64,000 nucleotides of DNA, from the NCBI GenBank assembly GCA_963693285.1, contig OY848917.1, forward strand, positions 5,218,118-5,282,117, read 5' to 3'. A program made the translations under genes and the position numbers. Every line of letters starts with the position of its first letter. Position 1 is the first letter of the stretch. Positions 11,281-20,812 of this stretch are shown one piece after another. Origin of the DNA: Xestospongia muta. Its lineage: Eukaryota > Porifera > Demospongiae > Haplosclerida > Petrosiidae. The notes beneath the pieces are model-generated. The model worked only from the letters and a program-made list of their open reading frames with translations, had not been told where the DNA came from and searched no databases.

Positions 11281-11680
11281 ATGGCAGATAAGAAAGTGAG
11301 CATGTTTACTCTGTCTGGCTTTAAGGTTGCTCTTAAAGAAGTTACAATCTGTCCAGATTTGCTAAATAGTCTTTCCGAAGGTGAACTTGTAGCACACACA
11401 CATAAGTACTTTTGCGCATATTTAGATAGAAACAGGTAATTCGAACTCTGTAGCTTCCACCAGGCTAGTGGGTCTTCTTCAAAGTCTTTTCTTTGAACAC
11501 TTATATAGGCATTAATTTCAGCAATGACGCATTGCTCCTTGGAGATTGTTGGCATTACTGGCTCCTCTGTTTCTTCATTGTCTTTAAATAATGTACCCAA
11601 GTTACGTTTTTTTGTGGGTGGATCACAACTTGCCTGAGTTGAAGAGCAGGTTTGTCTGTCTTCCAGTTGACCTTGAATAT
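11253..11680 (-). pseudogene. hAT transposase C-terminal fragment (ZBED/Ac-like)
   Basis: A minus-strand frame open from a TAG near 11680 to a stop at 11253 encodes the hAT C-terminal dimerisation domain: DPLAWWKLQSSNYLFLSKYA, then LCVCATSSPSERLFSKSG and LRATLKPDRVNMLTFLS. This belongs to the Ac/ZBED branch of hAT and differs from the TTF-type copy at 6-7.7 kb. There is no ATG. The conserved domain ends about 11285 and the frame then runs directly into the first units of the 36-bp array and stops there. The catalytic part is absent. A hAT-like terminal sequence lies upstream at 11901-11913. Confidence 0.8.
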
Positions 11681-11900
11681 TTGGGTACTAGCTTCATCTT
11701 TGGGTACTAACTTCATCTTACATTGAAGTGTAAATACTCAGTGATACAAGCAGCCACCACGTGCAAAGTAAGATACCATAATGATATGTTCAATATTTCA
11801 ATTTTCGATATTTCAATTTCAATTTCAATTTTCAATATTCGGTACAAAAAATTGTTACAATTTGTGAATCAATACCTTCAAATAACTATATACTGATATA

Positions 11901-11913
11901 CTGCCCACCCCTA
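11901..11913 (-). mobile_element. Possible hAT terminal repeat
   Basis: On the minus strand the sequence reads TAGGGGTGGGCAG and continues into alternating TATA/ATAT motifs, a layout common at hAT ends. It lies immediately next to the pogo-like fragment and upstream of the Ac/ZBED-like transposase fragment, so it may be the 5' end of that element, inserted into the pogo-like copy. I did not find the matching end on the left. Confidence 0.4.
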
Positions 11914-12195
11914 GCCGCAAGTCTGTGACATACTTCTGAACTTCACAGAGTCAAGGTTTCCTAAAGTTAGTGGCCTTCCACGTTTCTTAGTCCCAATACT
12001 TGTTACAGGTAACGAAGCATTGCCACGTTTACGGTGCTTTTCGAGTTGATCAAGGTACTTTATATTAAAATTACACACAGTACTCTCACCAACATTGTGG
12101 TTAACCTTGAAACGCTTTATAGCAGCTGCGTTTCCATTCTCTCTGGTAAATTTGCCTACGGTGGCATGATCTTCATTGGTAAAACTTGAATATTT
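11914..12195 (-). pseudogene. Pogo/Tigger-like transposase N-terminal fragment
   Basis: The minus strand has an open stretch reading YSSFTNEDHATVGKFTRENG, then NAAAIKRFKV, VGESTVCNFNIKYLDQL and TKKRGRPLTLG. An ENGNAAA-x-R/K-F-like helix, an E-S-T-V segment and a K-K-R-G-R-P AT-hook-like motif are typical of the DNA-binding N terminus of pogo/Tigger-like transposases that are abundant in sponges and cnidarians. No DDE catalytic part is seen. The open frame is cut at 11914 exactly where the hAT-like end begins. Confidence 0.6.
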
Positions 12196-12469
12196 TCATT
12201 TTTCACCCACCTTTTTTTACAAAACTTGTTCCACACCCTTATTTGCTTCGAAGGTTGCATGTTCACTTAAACCACTCTGTTGTGATATTGGGAGAGAAGA
12301 CACTGGGTGAAAGTAGTTGTATAAACTCATTGTTGCTTTGTTCTCACACCATGTGGCATAACCAAAATTGTTACAGAAAAGATTGAGATTTTTAAATGTG
12401 ATTTCCTGCCAAAACTACAATTGCAATTTTAAGATGCACGCAATCTTTTCATGAATTACGGTAATTGAA

Positions 12470-12823
12470 ACTATTGCAGTCATGTATCAAGAATTTGCAT
12501 CCAATTTGGAAAACAGTTTTTAATCTCCCAACTGGTCTAGTGTTGTTCAACAGATGGCAAAATGTGGTGCTCTCTAAAGATGAGTTTATTTAGCTGTGTT
12601 AAATCCACACAAATACATACTTTGTTTTGGGAACAACCACAATTCCAGCAAACCAATCACAAGGCTTGTTTACTATTGAAATCATTTCAAGTTTCTCCAT
12701 ATGTTGTAGCTCTTCACTTACTTTCACTAAGAGAGTTAAAGGAGTCCTCCTAGGTGTATGTAGAGCAAACAGTTTAGCTACATTAGAGAGTTTTATCTTG
12801 TACTCTTCTGTCATCATTGCCAA
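12470..12823 (-). pseudogene. Ty3/gypsy-like reverse transcriptase fragment
   Basis: The minus strand encodes the start of a retrotransposon reverse transcriptase: TPRRTPLTLLVKV, then an EELQHMEKLEMIS segment, DWFAGIVVVPK and, after a frame change near 12600, CVDLTQLNKLIFREHHILPS. Order and spacing match the fingers region of Ty3/gypsy RT up to the segment just before the F-x-x-L-D-x-x-x-G motif. A stop follows at about 12548 and the frame then decays. No LTR, RNase H or integrase was found nearby, so this is an isolated piece. Confidence 0.72.
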
Positions 12824-13297
12824 ACCCTTAAAAAGTTTTTATTCTATATGATAAGAAAATGACAAAAGGAAAGACAACATTTTCTACTGCACAGTGGTTA
12901 GTGTACGATTAGGAAGGATCTCTCTCAACCAAAGATTATCATGATCAGAAAACAAAGAACACGAGGTACCCTTCTCTCACGTGACCTCGTATAGTTACAT
13001 TGATATACAATACATAAATACATAAACACATCATTAATATTATTACAGTTCATAAACCGATACTAACACTACAGTTAGCACTCCTTGCATCTTTCTGCAG
13101 CCTAGATCATTAATAGAAAAATGCACTTACTACATGGAGAATTTTACATTTTTAGGGCATAGAATACACCTTTGTCAAACAATTGAATAAGATGAGTTGT
13201 ATTAGGAGGAAGAACAAAAGACTTATTTTATAAGCAGCAGTTGTCCTGATGACCTCTGGACAGTAGTGTAAGGAATAACCATCCATGAATAGAAATA

Positions 13298-14114
13298 GTG
13301 GTCTTGATAGTGGTGCATATAATAAAAAGTGATGGAAAACCCTTCATAAAACAGTTCTTTATCAATGCAATGTTTAGAAGAAAATCTGAGCTATATGACA
13401 AATTAGGCAAAGTAAGACCTGTTGTTGATTACCTGGTAGACAGGTTTCTCACTGTTTATAACCCCCACTGTCAATCCAGTATTGACGAGACTATGATAAC
13501 CTATAAGGGGAGGTCATCTCTAAAGCCTTAAAACCAATAAAACAAGGGATAGAAATCTGGGCACGTATGGACAGTCAATAGATATACATCTGAATGTCAG
13601 GTTTATAAGTGTAAAGAGAGAGACACACAGAGGTTGGACTTGGTGAAAGTATAATGAAGGATCTGATCCAAAAACTCGCTGGCAAGAACTATCACATTTA
13701 TTATGATAACTTCTTCACAAGCTTCACACTCTTTCATTCTCTACTCAGAGATGGCATCTTTGCATGCTGGATTGTTAGATGTGTCAGGAAAGGGTTTCCT
13801 TGCATCTGAAATACACAATGGGGAGATGCTCGGATGAGAGAGGAGACAATGAGATATTGTAATCAAAAGTAACAGCTAATTTCACAGTAGTAGTATGATA
13901 GGACACTAAGGTTGTCACTGCATGTGCTACAAATGCACAAGCTATTCCTTTTACTATTTAGATCAACTCCACCCATGTATTTATTATACAAGGCTATAGT
14001 CTCTGGACATGGTATACCGATTCTTTGCCCTTTTCTGTTTCCTTTGGACTTCATTTTAGTAAGGCATTTGACTTTTGGTAAACTAGAACTCTGACCATTT
14101 ACCAGCTTGATCAA
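13298..14114 (+). pseudogene. piggyBac transposase relic A, with internal inversion
   Basis: On the plus strand 13298-13531 reads as the piggyBac core (KPFIKQFFINAMF, VRPVVDYLVDRFL, SSIDETMITYKGRSSLKP, including the first catalytic Asp region). It continues through several stops and frameshifts (LARTITF..., HYH/YYDNFF-like block near 13690-13730) to a DTKVVTACATNAQA segment near 13895-13935. The part that should follow, PCPETIALYNKYMGGVD, is present only on the minus strand at about 14060-13950. The 3' piece has therefore been flipped relative to the rest. The copy is heavily decayed. Confidence 0.75.
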
Positions 14115-14139
14115 AGAAATCTAGAAAGATATTCCTAAT

Positions 14140-14236
14140 CCAACCATCATCAACTAGTGTTGAACGTGTATTTTCTTTACTAAAATCTTTCAGTGAACAT
14201 CAAGACAATACTCTTCAAGATTACATTGAAGCATCT
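14140..14236 (+). pseudogene. Short hAT dimerisation-domain fragment
   Basis: About 30 codons on the plus strand read PSSTSVERVFSLLKSFSEH and then QDNTLQDYIEASC before a stop. This is the conserved S-x-x-x-E-R-x-F-S segment of hAT dimerisation domains, from a third hAT family distinct from those at 6-7.7 kb and 11.3 kb. Nothing else of the element is evident. Confidence 0.6.
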
Positions 14237-14823
14237 TGTTAAATGTAATCAGTTGTTGTTAAAGTTGTTAAAATATAACAGTTGTTGTACTGAAGCATCT
14301 TTGATGTTTCAGTATAACAACCATTCAATATAACTCACTGTTGGGGATGCACATCTCCCCTTGTCTTTACAGGGGAGTTTTTCTACCAACGTCACTGAGG
14401 CTCAATAGCACTTACAACAATCTGAAGAGACTCAAAAGAGAGAAAAGTCTGAAAAGAGTCTAGAGAGAGTTGAAGAGATAACAGATTCATCAGGGTCTCT
14501 TTTGAGTACAAGAACATTTCTAGCCGACTTAACACTTCAAGTTCCTTTTATCCATTTATATTCGAAATTAATGCATGGGCGGAATCATGCGAGTACAATA
14601 AGGAATTTGTCTGTAGGGCTAAGCACATGCTTTTTTCTAAGGTACAATTAGCATAACAATTCCAACAAAACAGTGTGTTCATTAATAGAAGACATGGAAA
14701 CACCAACAGGGAACCAGTAGTTGTATTCTGTGCTGAATTAACAACAAAAATTGTTACATTTATTCAAAATTACACCGAAGCTAATGCCATTTTGCTACCA
14801 GGATGAATACCTGGATATAAAAA

Positions 14824-15850
14824 TTATAACATGAAACTTTTGCCATCAAGCACATCCACCAAGAAAGCAGTATACTTGGAGTATGTTAAAGCCAATGCAG
14901 CAGAGACTGACAGATTACCATCAATCTCAGCATTTAACAGGATATGGCAAAAGTACTTGCCAAACATAATAATTACAAAACCAATGACAGATCTTTGTTG
15001 GATCTGCCAAAAGAATAGTAGAGCTATTGTCCGATCTGCGAACAATTTAGAAAAACAATCAGAAGTTAGTAATGTCATACTAGTACAAGTACACTTGTTA
15101 TACTTGCCAACTTAGTAGGCATTAGGTCTCACAAAAGAACACATTACCTTAGTCAAACAAGAACGAGACTATTACCGTGCCATCTTTAAAGACTCATTAA
15201 CAGAGTTAAAAGACCTGTTCACTATTGGTGGTACTTAAGTAATGACAAATTACTTCTTAGTTTGTCATTTTCTCGTAGATGATACGACAAGCGGAAGGTT
15301 TCAGTCACAACCTTAAATATCAGAGCTCACTATAGTTTTGATTATGCACAACAGGTACCTGCTAAAACAGCTACTATTACATATTTCAATTACAGTAATA
15401 GGTCTACTACCCATCAAATCCTTTATAACCAGGACCGCTATACTTTTTAACGCCACATAAGTGTGCTATCTTGGTGTTTGCTGTGAGCGATACCTAAACA
15501 AATTAATTATCTAATAGACGAGGCATTTGATAGAGGCTAAGGAGCCAATGCTGTAATCAGCGTGATACATCACTACTTAGAAAATCATGGTCTAAACAGT
15601 ACAATAGTACATCTAAATGCTGATAATTGTTCAGGTCAGAACAAGAACAATGCTGTCATACACATAATAGCCAATAAACAACCAATAAATGTAAAAATGT
15701 GCCTTTCAGTATTTACTGTGGAGAGTACTAACAAAAAGAAACAAAGAAATCACTGTCGTTCCTACCAGCTGGTCACACCAAATTTTCACCAGATTGGTGT
15801 TTTGGCCTTATTAAACAGAGATTTAGAAGAACAGAAGTTAGCAGTTTAAC
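14824..15850 (+). pseudogene. Decayed transposase-like gene with an H-x-x-A-D-N-C-x-G-Q-N motif
   Basis: Plus-strand pieces, in order: LPSSTSTKKAVYLEYVK, KPMTDLCWICQKNS, a Cys/His-bearing block broken by stops, AHYSFDYAQQVP near 15330-15360, then HHYLENHGLN, VHLNADNCSGQNKNNAVIH and, after a frameshift, PDWCFGLIKQRFRRTEVSSL near 15788-15847. I recognise this order from a repetitive protein family widespread in sponges, cnidarians and lancelets. The D-N-C-x-G-Q-N-K-N-N block looks like an RNase-H-fold catalytic strand, so a DNA transposase is the likely identity, but the superfamily is not certain. Frame changes and stops make the copy non-functional. Confidence 0.6.
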
Positions 15851-16403
15851 CCTTTATAGCTCATTGACGTCTAAAGATGTGCGTACATGTTTTCGCGGAA
15901 CGACCGATGCCGTTCTAGGACATCATGGAAATAAAGTAAAGAAATGCGCGCATTGTCGCATTGTGTTTAGGCGATTGACAGGTGTTAGTACGTTGTTATT
16001 GCAAGCGAAAGCTCATGTTCTTTGTAAACTGTCTTTATTTGCAGTCTCTACCAGTGCTACTCAGTTCCACTTACCTGTTTTTTTCAGCTATTCATCTTGC
16101 TATTAGACCAGTACTTATCAGTGCTACTGTGCCTACTCATTTTTCCCATTGCTCAGCTGTCTCACTATTGCTTTAGTGACCTTCTTGGACCAGTACTTCT
16201 CGGTGTTATTTGCTCTTTACATTTATTTTCTTACTTAACAGAATTTCAGTACTTCATACTACTTTCACAGGTAGGCAAAGTTAATGGTAGATATGAAACT
16301 AATGTAAGGAAAAACATGATATTTAAAATGCATATATGCAGGATTCTCGTAATGGCCAGGCAATATTCCAGAGATTAGGTGATTGAGTTTTTGGATCTTC
16401 CTG

Positions 16404-18130
16404 ATGACGGAAATGGAGGAAGAGTTTTGTTTTACAGGGAACGATGATGAAGTTTCTGACCTTGAGTGGTTTGTAAGAATCACTAATACTACAATTCAAT
16501 GGAGAACATAATTTTCTCATATAGTGAAGCTGGTGATGAATGTGATGAGAACAAAACTGTAGATAATGTTTCCACTGTTGACAATGGTGTGCCCACTGTT
16601 GGTGATGGATCTACAGGTGACAACACAAAAAGTGACGAGGAGAATGAACCAGGAGATACCTATAAAGTTCAGTATCAGAATGTAAAGTATGTACTTTGAA
16701 CCCCACATTATGTTAGTAATGACTTACTCTGTTTTATCATATGCATAGCTCAGACAACATATCCTGGAGCGATAACACCTCTACTGTTACAATCAAGAAA
16801 TTCAAAGGGTATGATAAACCTTATGGTCCCACCTTTTCCATTCCTACATCCATCCTTCATATCTTTTGTTTCTTTTTTACCAACGAGCTTCTCCAGACAA
16901 TTGTATCTGAAACAAACAGGTATGCCAGCCTGTGTCTAAAGGAAAGATATGATAACTGGGACAAAGTTACAATAGATGAACTGAAAGCATACTTTGGATT
17001 TATGATTTTGATGGGTATTGTTCGGTTACCATCTATCCGTGACTACTGGAGAACAAACGAAACATTTCACTATTGCCCAATAGCCAACAGAATTTCCAGA
17101 ACACGTTTCTCCAGCTGCATCAATTTTTACACTTTGTACACAATGAAACATTGCCTGCATATGGAGACAATAATTATAACAAAATTCAAAAGGTAAAACC
17201 CATACTCACATACCTATCTAACATTAGTGACAAACTCCTCACTCCTGGTCGTGACATTGCTATAGATGAGGCAATGGTCAAGTTTAAGGGAAGGTCATCC
17301 TTAAAACAATACTTACCTAAGAAACCAGTGAAGTGTGGTTTCAAGATATGGATGAGGGCTAATTCTGACTCAGGCTATGTCAGCAAATTCGAAGTGTATG
17401 AGGGGAAAATATCAAATAAAGTTGAAAAGAGACTTGGGAGAAATGCTGTTATGAGACTGACAGAGGAAATACATAAAAGTACCACCACATATATTTTGAT
17501 AACTTCTCACTCCTGGTCGTGACATTGCTATAGATGAGGCAATGGTCAAGTTTAAGGGAAGGTCATCCTTAAAACAATACTTACCTAAGAAACCAGTGAA
17601 GCGTGGTTTCAAGATATGGATGAGGGCTAATTCTGACTCAGGCTATATCAGCAAATTCGAAGTGTATGAGGGGAAAATATCAAATAAAGTTGAAAAGAGA
17701 CTTGGGAGAAATGCTGTTATGAGACTGACAGAGGAAATACATAAAAGTACCACCACATATATTTTGATAACTTCTCACTCCTGGTCGTGACATTGCTATA
17801 GACGAGGCAATGGTCAAGTTTAAGGGAAGGTCATCCTTAAAACAATACTTACCTAAGAAACCAGTGAAGCGTGGTTTCAAGATATGGATGAGGGCTAATT
17901 CTGACTCAGGCTATGTCAGCAAATTCGAAGTGTATGAGGGGAAAATATCGAATAAAGTTGTAAAGGGACTTGGGAGAAATGTTGTTATGAGACTGACAGA
18001 GGAAATACATAAAAGTACCACCACATATATTTTGATGACTTTTTTATGGGAGTAGAATTGATGTTGAATTTGTTGAGATGTGGTACATACAGTTGTGGAA
18101 CTATGAGGTTAGATAGGAAATGATTTCCCA
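16404..18130 (+). pseudogene. piggyBac transposase relic B
   Basis: A more complete piggyBac copy. The proposed exons are 16404-16468 (start MTEMEEEFCFTGNDDE), 16525-16686 (acidic) and 16749 onward; phases agree (2 then 2). The body shows ISWSDNTST, YDKPYGPTF, a YFGFMILMGIVRLPSIRDYW block and, after a one-base frameshift near 17105, FLQLHQFLHFVHNETLPAYG, KVKPILTYLS and DIAIDEAMVKFKGRSSLKQY around the first catalytic Asp. A 268-bp part of the core is then triplicated. After the third copy reading shifts again to HIYFDDFFMGVELM and LRCGTYSCGTMRLDRK, ending in TGA near 18121. The acidic N terminus and core order match piggyBac (DDE_Tnp_1_7). Related 3' sequence continues to about 18400. Confidence 0.8.
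17238..18040 (+). repeat. 268-bp tandem triplication inside piggyBac relic B
   Basis: The block starting 'ctcactcctggtcgtgac' occurs at 17238, 17506 and 17774, a period of exactly 268 bp. The copies differ at only a few positions (for example tgtggt/cgtggt at the KCGF/KRGF codon, and 'gttgtaaaggga' in copy 3). 268 is not a multiple of three, so each copy ends in a frame break (TSHSWS then stop) and the coding sequence cannot read through. Confidence 0.95.
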
Positions 18131-18205
18131 GCACTTTAAAACAATTGTGTAAGGAGGACTCCCAAACAGGGGGGACTTTGTTACAGCACAGAATGGTAAC
18201 TTAGT

Positions 18206-18297
18206 GATGACAGTATGGCAAGATACCAAGGCTATATCTTGATGACAGTATGGCAAGATACCAAGGCTATATCTTGATGACAGTATGGCAAGATACC
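18206..18297 (+). repeat. 35-bp tandem repeat, 2.6 copies
   Basis: The unit 'gatgacagtatggcaagata' plus 'ccaaggctatatctt' repeats at 18206, 18241 and 18276 (partial). It lies over a TVWQDTKAIS-like coding segment of the piggyBac relic (the W-x-D-T-K block), so it duplicates a transposase motif out of frame. Confidence 0.9.
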
Positions 18298-18499
18298 ACC
18301 AGTCTTCATATGTCAACTCAGCACAGTTAGTCGGAACACTTGAAGCAGAAATTCTAGTCAAAACATTCGACTGGACTGGATATTTGGCTACCTTCTTTAA
18401 AAAGATACTATCAATCAAACAGAAACACACCACTTAAATATCAACAGCAACAATGGTCAAATCCACCATTGTTGATGTTTCCACCAAGAAACATCCACA

Positions 18500-18835
18500 A
18501 GTAACACAGTACCACAATAAATCTACTTCGTTCTCCTGATGTAATACCACCAAAGGAAACATTACTAGAACAACTTTATGCAAAGGGTCCCTCAGCGGAA
18601 AGGGAATGGTACCTCTACGACAAAATTCGGCGGTACTGTGCTGAAAGTTCCAAAAACAAGACGTGTCCATTGCCTGATATTTCACGGCCAAGCATACCTT
18701 GCCAAACACCTGAGCCACAATCACCACCTCCTCCAACACCAGAACAATGTTCAACAAGACCACAAACATTCACAGTACAACTATCTAGATCATCATCTAA
18801 ATCATCAAAAAATGTGGAAAATGCAGTCAAGTGAG
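18500..18835 (+). other. Proline-rich open segment, unrecognised
   Basis: A plus-strand frame without an ATG stays open for about 105 codons and ends in TGA at 18835. It reads RSPDVIPPKETLLEQLYAKG, SAEREWYLYDKIRRYC and then a Pro/Ser-rich part with PEPQSPPPPTPEQC. Composition looks coding-like and it follows the piggyBac relic directly, so it may be the remains of another element's open frame. I do not recognise the family. Confidence 0.3.
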
Positions 18836-18859
18836 CCACAACAGGAGGTCATGTAAACA

Positions 18860-20812
18860 ATAACTATAAACTTTTTAAAACGGCTTTTCTAAAAGCCACA
18901 ACATACACACATAATACAATAAAATCAACAAAAAATTTGATTGTCTTTTGGTGTTTATAAAACATGTTTCATAAAAGCACTTGACCTCTGACCTTAATAA
19001 ATTAATAGGCGTGGTTTATATCTTAGTACTCTATCAAGAAAACAGTTTTAATACCATCACAACAGCTAGAAGGATTAAACCTACTAACTAAAAATGCTTG
19101 ACCTAATACAACAAAATTAATAAAAAGAACTAGAAACTACATAATTAAATCAACTTACTTTTGTTATCCACATTGAATTGCGTAACAAATAAACGAATGA
19201 ACAATCATCCACAATCACTAAAGTGCAAATTACACAGCAAGGAAGAACAGAAAAGATGGTAGAAACAAACAGACAAACTCGATACCTTCCAATAACATGC
19301 AACATGTAACATACATTGTGACGTCATCAAACGGAAAATATACGGAAACCTTAAAATTCGATTTTCTCAAAAAGACAATTTTTGACAAATGAAATAAAAA
19401 CGCATATATCTTAGCAACCAAAGGGTGTAACACATACAACCAATGCCATTTTGCAAAGGAAATGACGCTCTTTCACATGATACCAACAACTCAATTTTTG
19501 AATTTTGTGCAAAGTGTGTGGTTTTCTAAAATTGGGTCACGTATTGTATTACCAATATATTGTCCCAACATTAATGTAAACCATTGCCCATCATGTCCCA
19601 TCATTCCAAAAACCATCAATTTTAATGCACCATCCTGAATGGGTTATTAGAAATATTTTCATTGAATAATTGTACTTATTTTTGTTAAGTTGTACACATT
19701 TTGAAGCAAAACGGATTTGTTTTTAAGAAAATTGCTGGAAGAATCAATCAATTTAGAAATTTCTTAAAACACTCATCACATGACATCAGAGGTGGATTTC
19801 CAGGTCCCAGTTGCTAAAAGATACTAATAATTGATTCAAGTATGTTATTCTGGACATGTTGACTTTAAAGATATGAATAATAAATAACTTTTTTGCAGGT
19901 TTTTTTATTACCCATTTTACTTCATTTGGATGACTCTTCCTTAAGTACTGTTGCTTAACCATGTCTAACAGATGAAAGGAAGATATACAGGTACACATAC
20001 ATATAGCTGTTTATTCAACAATGCTCTAACTAAATATTAACATTATAGTTTGTATCACACTAATCATTTTGACTTATTAAATTTGTGTTTATGTGATTTA
20101 TCACTGGGCAATATAAATATTGATCTTAGTCTCTTGGTAGTGAGTAGTGGTTTACATAGAGTTTGTCAAGATGTACCACAATTATTAGTCATAACAGATT
20201 CCAATACAATTACAAAAATGTTTTAAATGTATATTATTTTCCATAGTGTTTCTTGGATTGATATCTTGGGAACTAATTGTTTGTATACCTGGTACAATTC
20301 TTGTTATTGGAATGAATCTACTCCTTCAGTTTGGATTATTCAAACATCTCTAGTCACAGATGTTAATGAAATTGTTTTTACGTACATGTTATTTTTAAAA
20401 ACCATGTTATATATCATATTTAAATATTTATTATTCAGTATTCGAACACCATGCTATGATTGATTTTAAAACATTGTCACTTTATAGTAATTATTTATTA
20501 TCCTATGATACATGAGGTATCAATTTTTATATTAACTCTTATTTCAAGCACTTTTAAAAAATGAAAGTAGTGGTTTGCATAGACCTTGTAAAAGACTCCA
20601 TTTTATGAATATATTCATATTCATGAGGGAAAATTATAAAGATTTCTCTTTTTAATAATTAATATTGATGATAGATTCTCCAAATAATAACAAAGTGAAG
20701 GGAGTATTCAAATTCAAAATATCTTTAGTGTAAGAACTTAATATTACAATTATGTGATTTAAGCAAATTTACGTAATTACATTTTGTTGACAAAATTATT
20801 AAAAGTGGGGCA
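18860..20812. other. Intergenic, nothing convincing
   Basis: AT-rich sequence with several short open frames but no recognisable protein, RNA gene or repeat family. A hydrophobic open stretch at about 20247-20355 was considered as an exon and not accepted. Confidence 0.5.

Noticed and set aside
7895..11439. Three open frames of more than 1100 codons as separate giant repetitive proteins
   Set aside because: They arise because the 36/42-bp units are multiples of three without stops. None has convincing unique ends apart from the plus frame noted as a finding, so they are not listed as genes.
12186..12386. Plus-strand open frame opposite and beside the pogo-like fragment
   Set aside because: Shadow frame; the minus strand in the adjacent part carries the recognisable protein.
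15982..16200. HCSAVS peptide near 16146 as the PTP active-site loop (H-C-S-A-G)
   Set aside because: It lacks the following G-x-x-R, sits in a region without other PTP residues and is surrounded by stops.
20247..20355. Hydrophobic stretch VFLGLISWELIVCIPGTILV as a terminal exon of a membrane protein
   Set aside because: The acceptor is plausible but there is no supporting upstream exon and no recognisable family.
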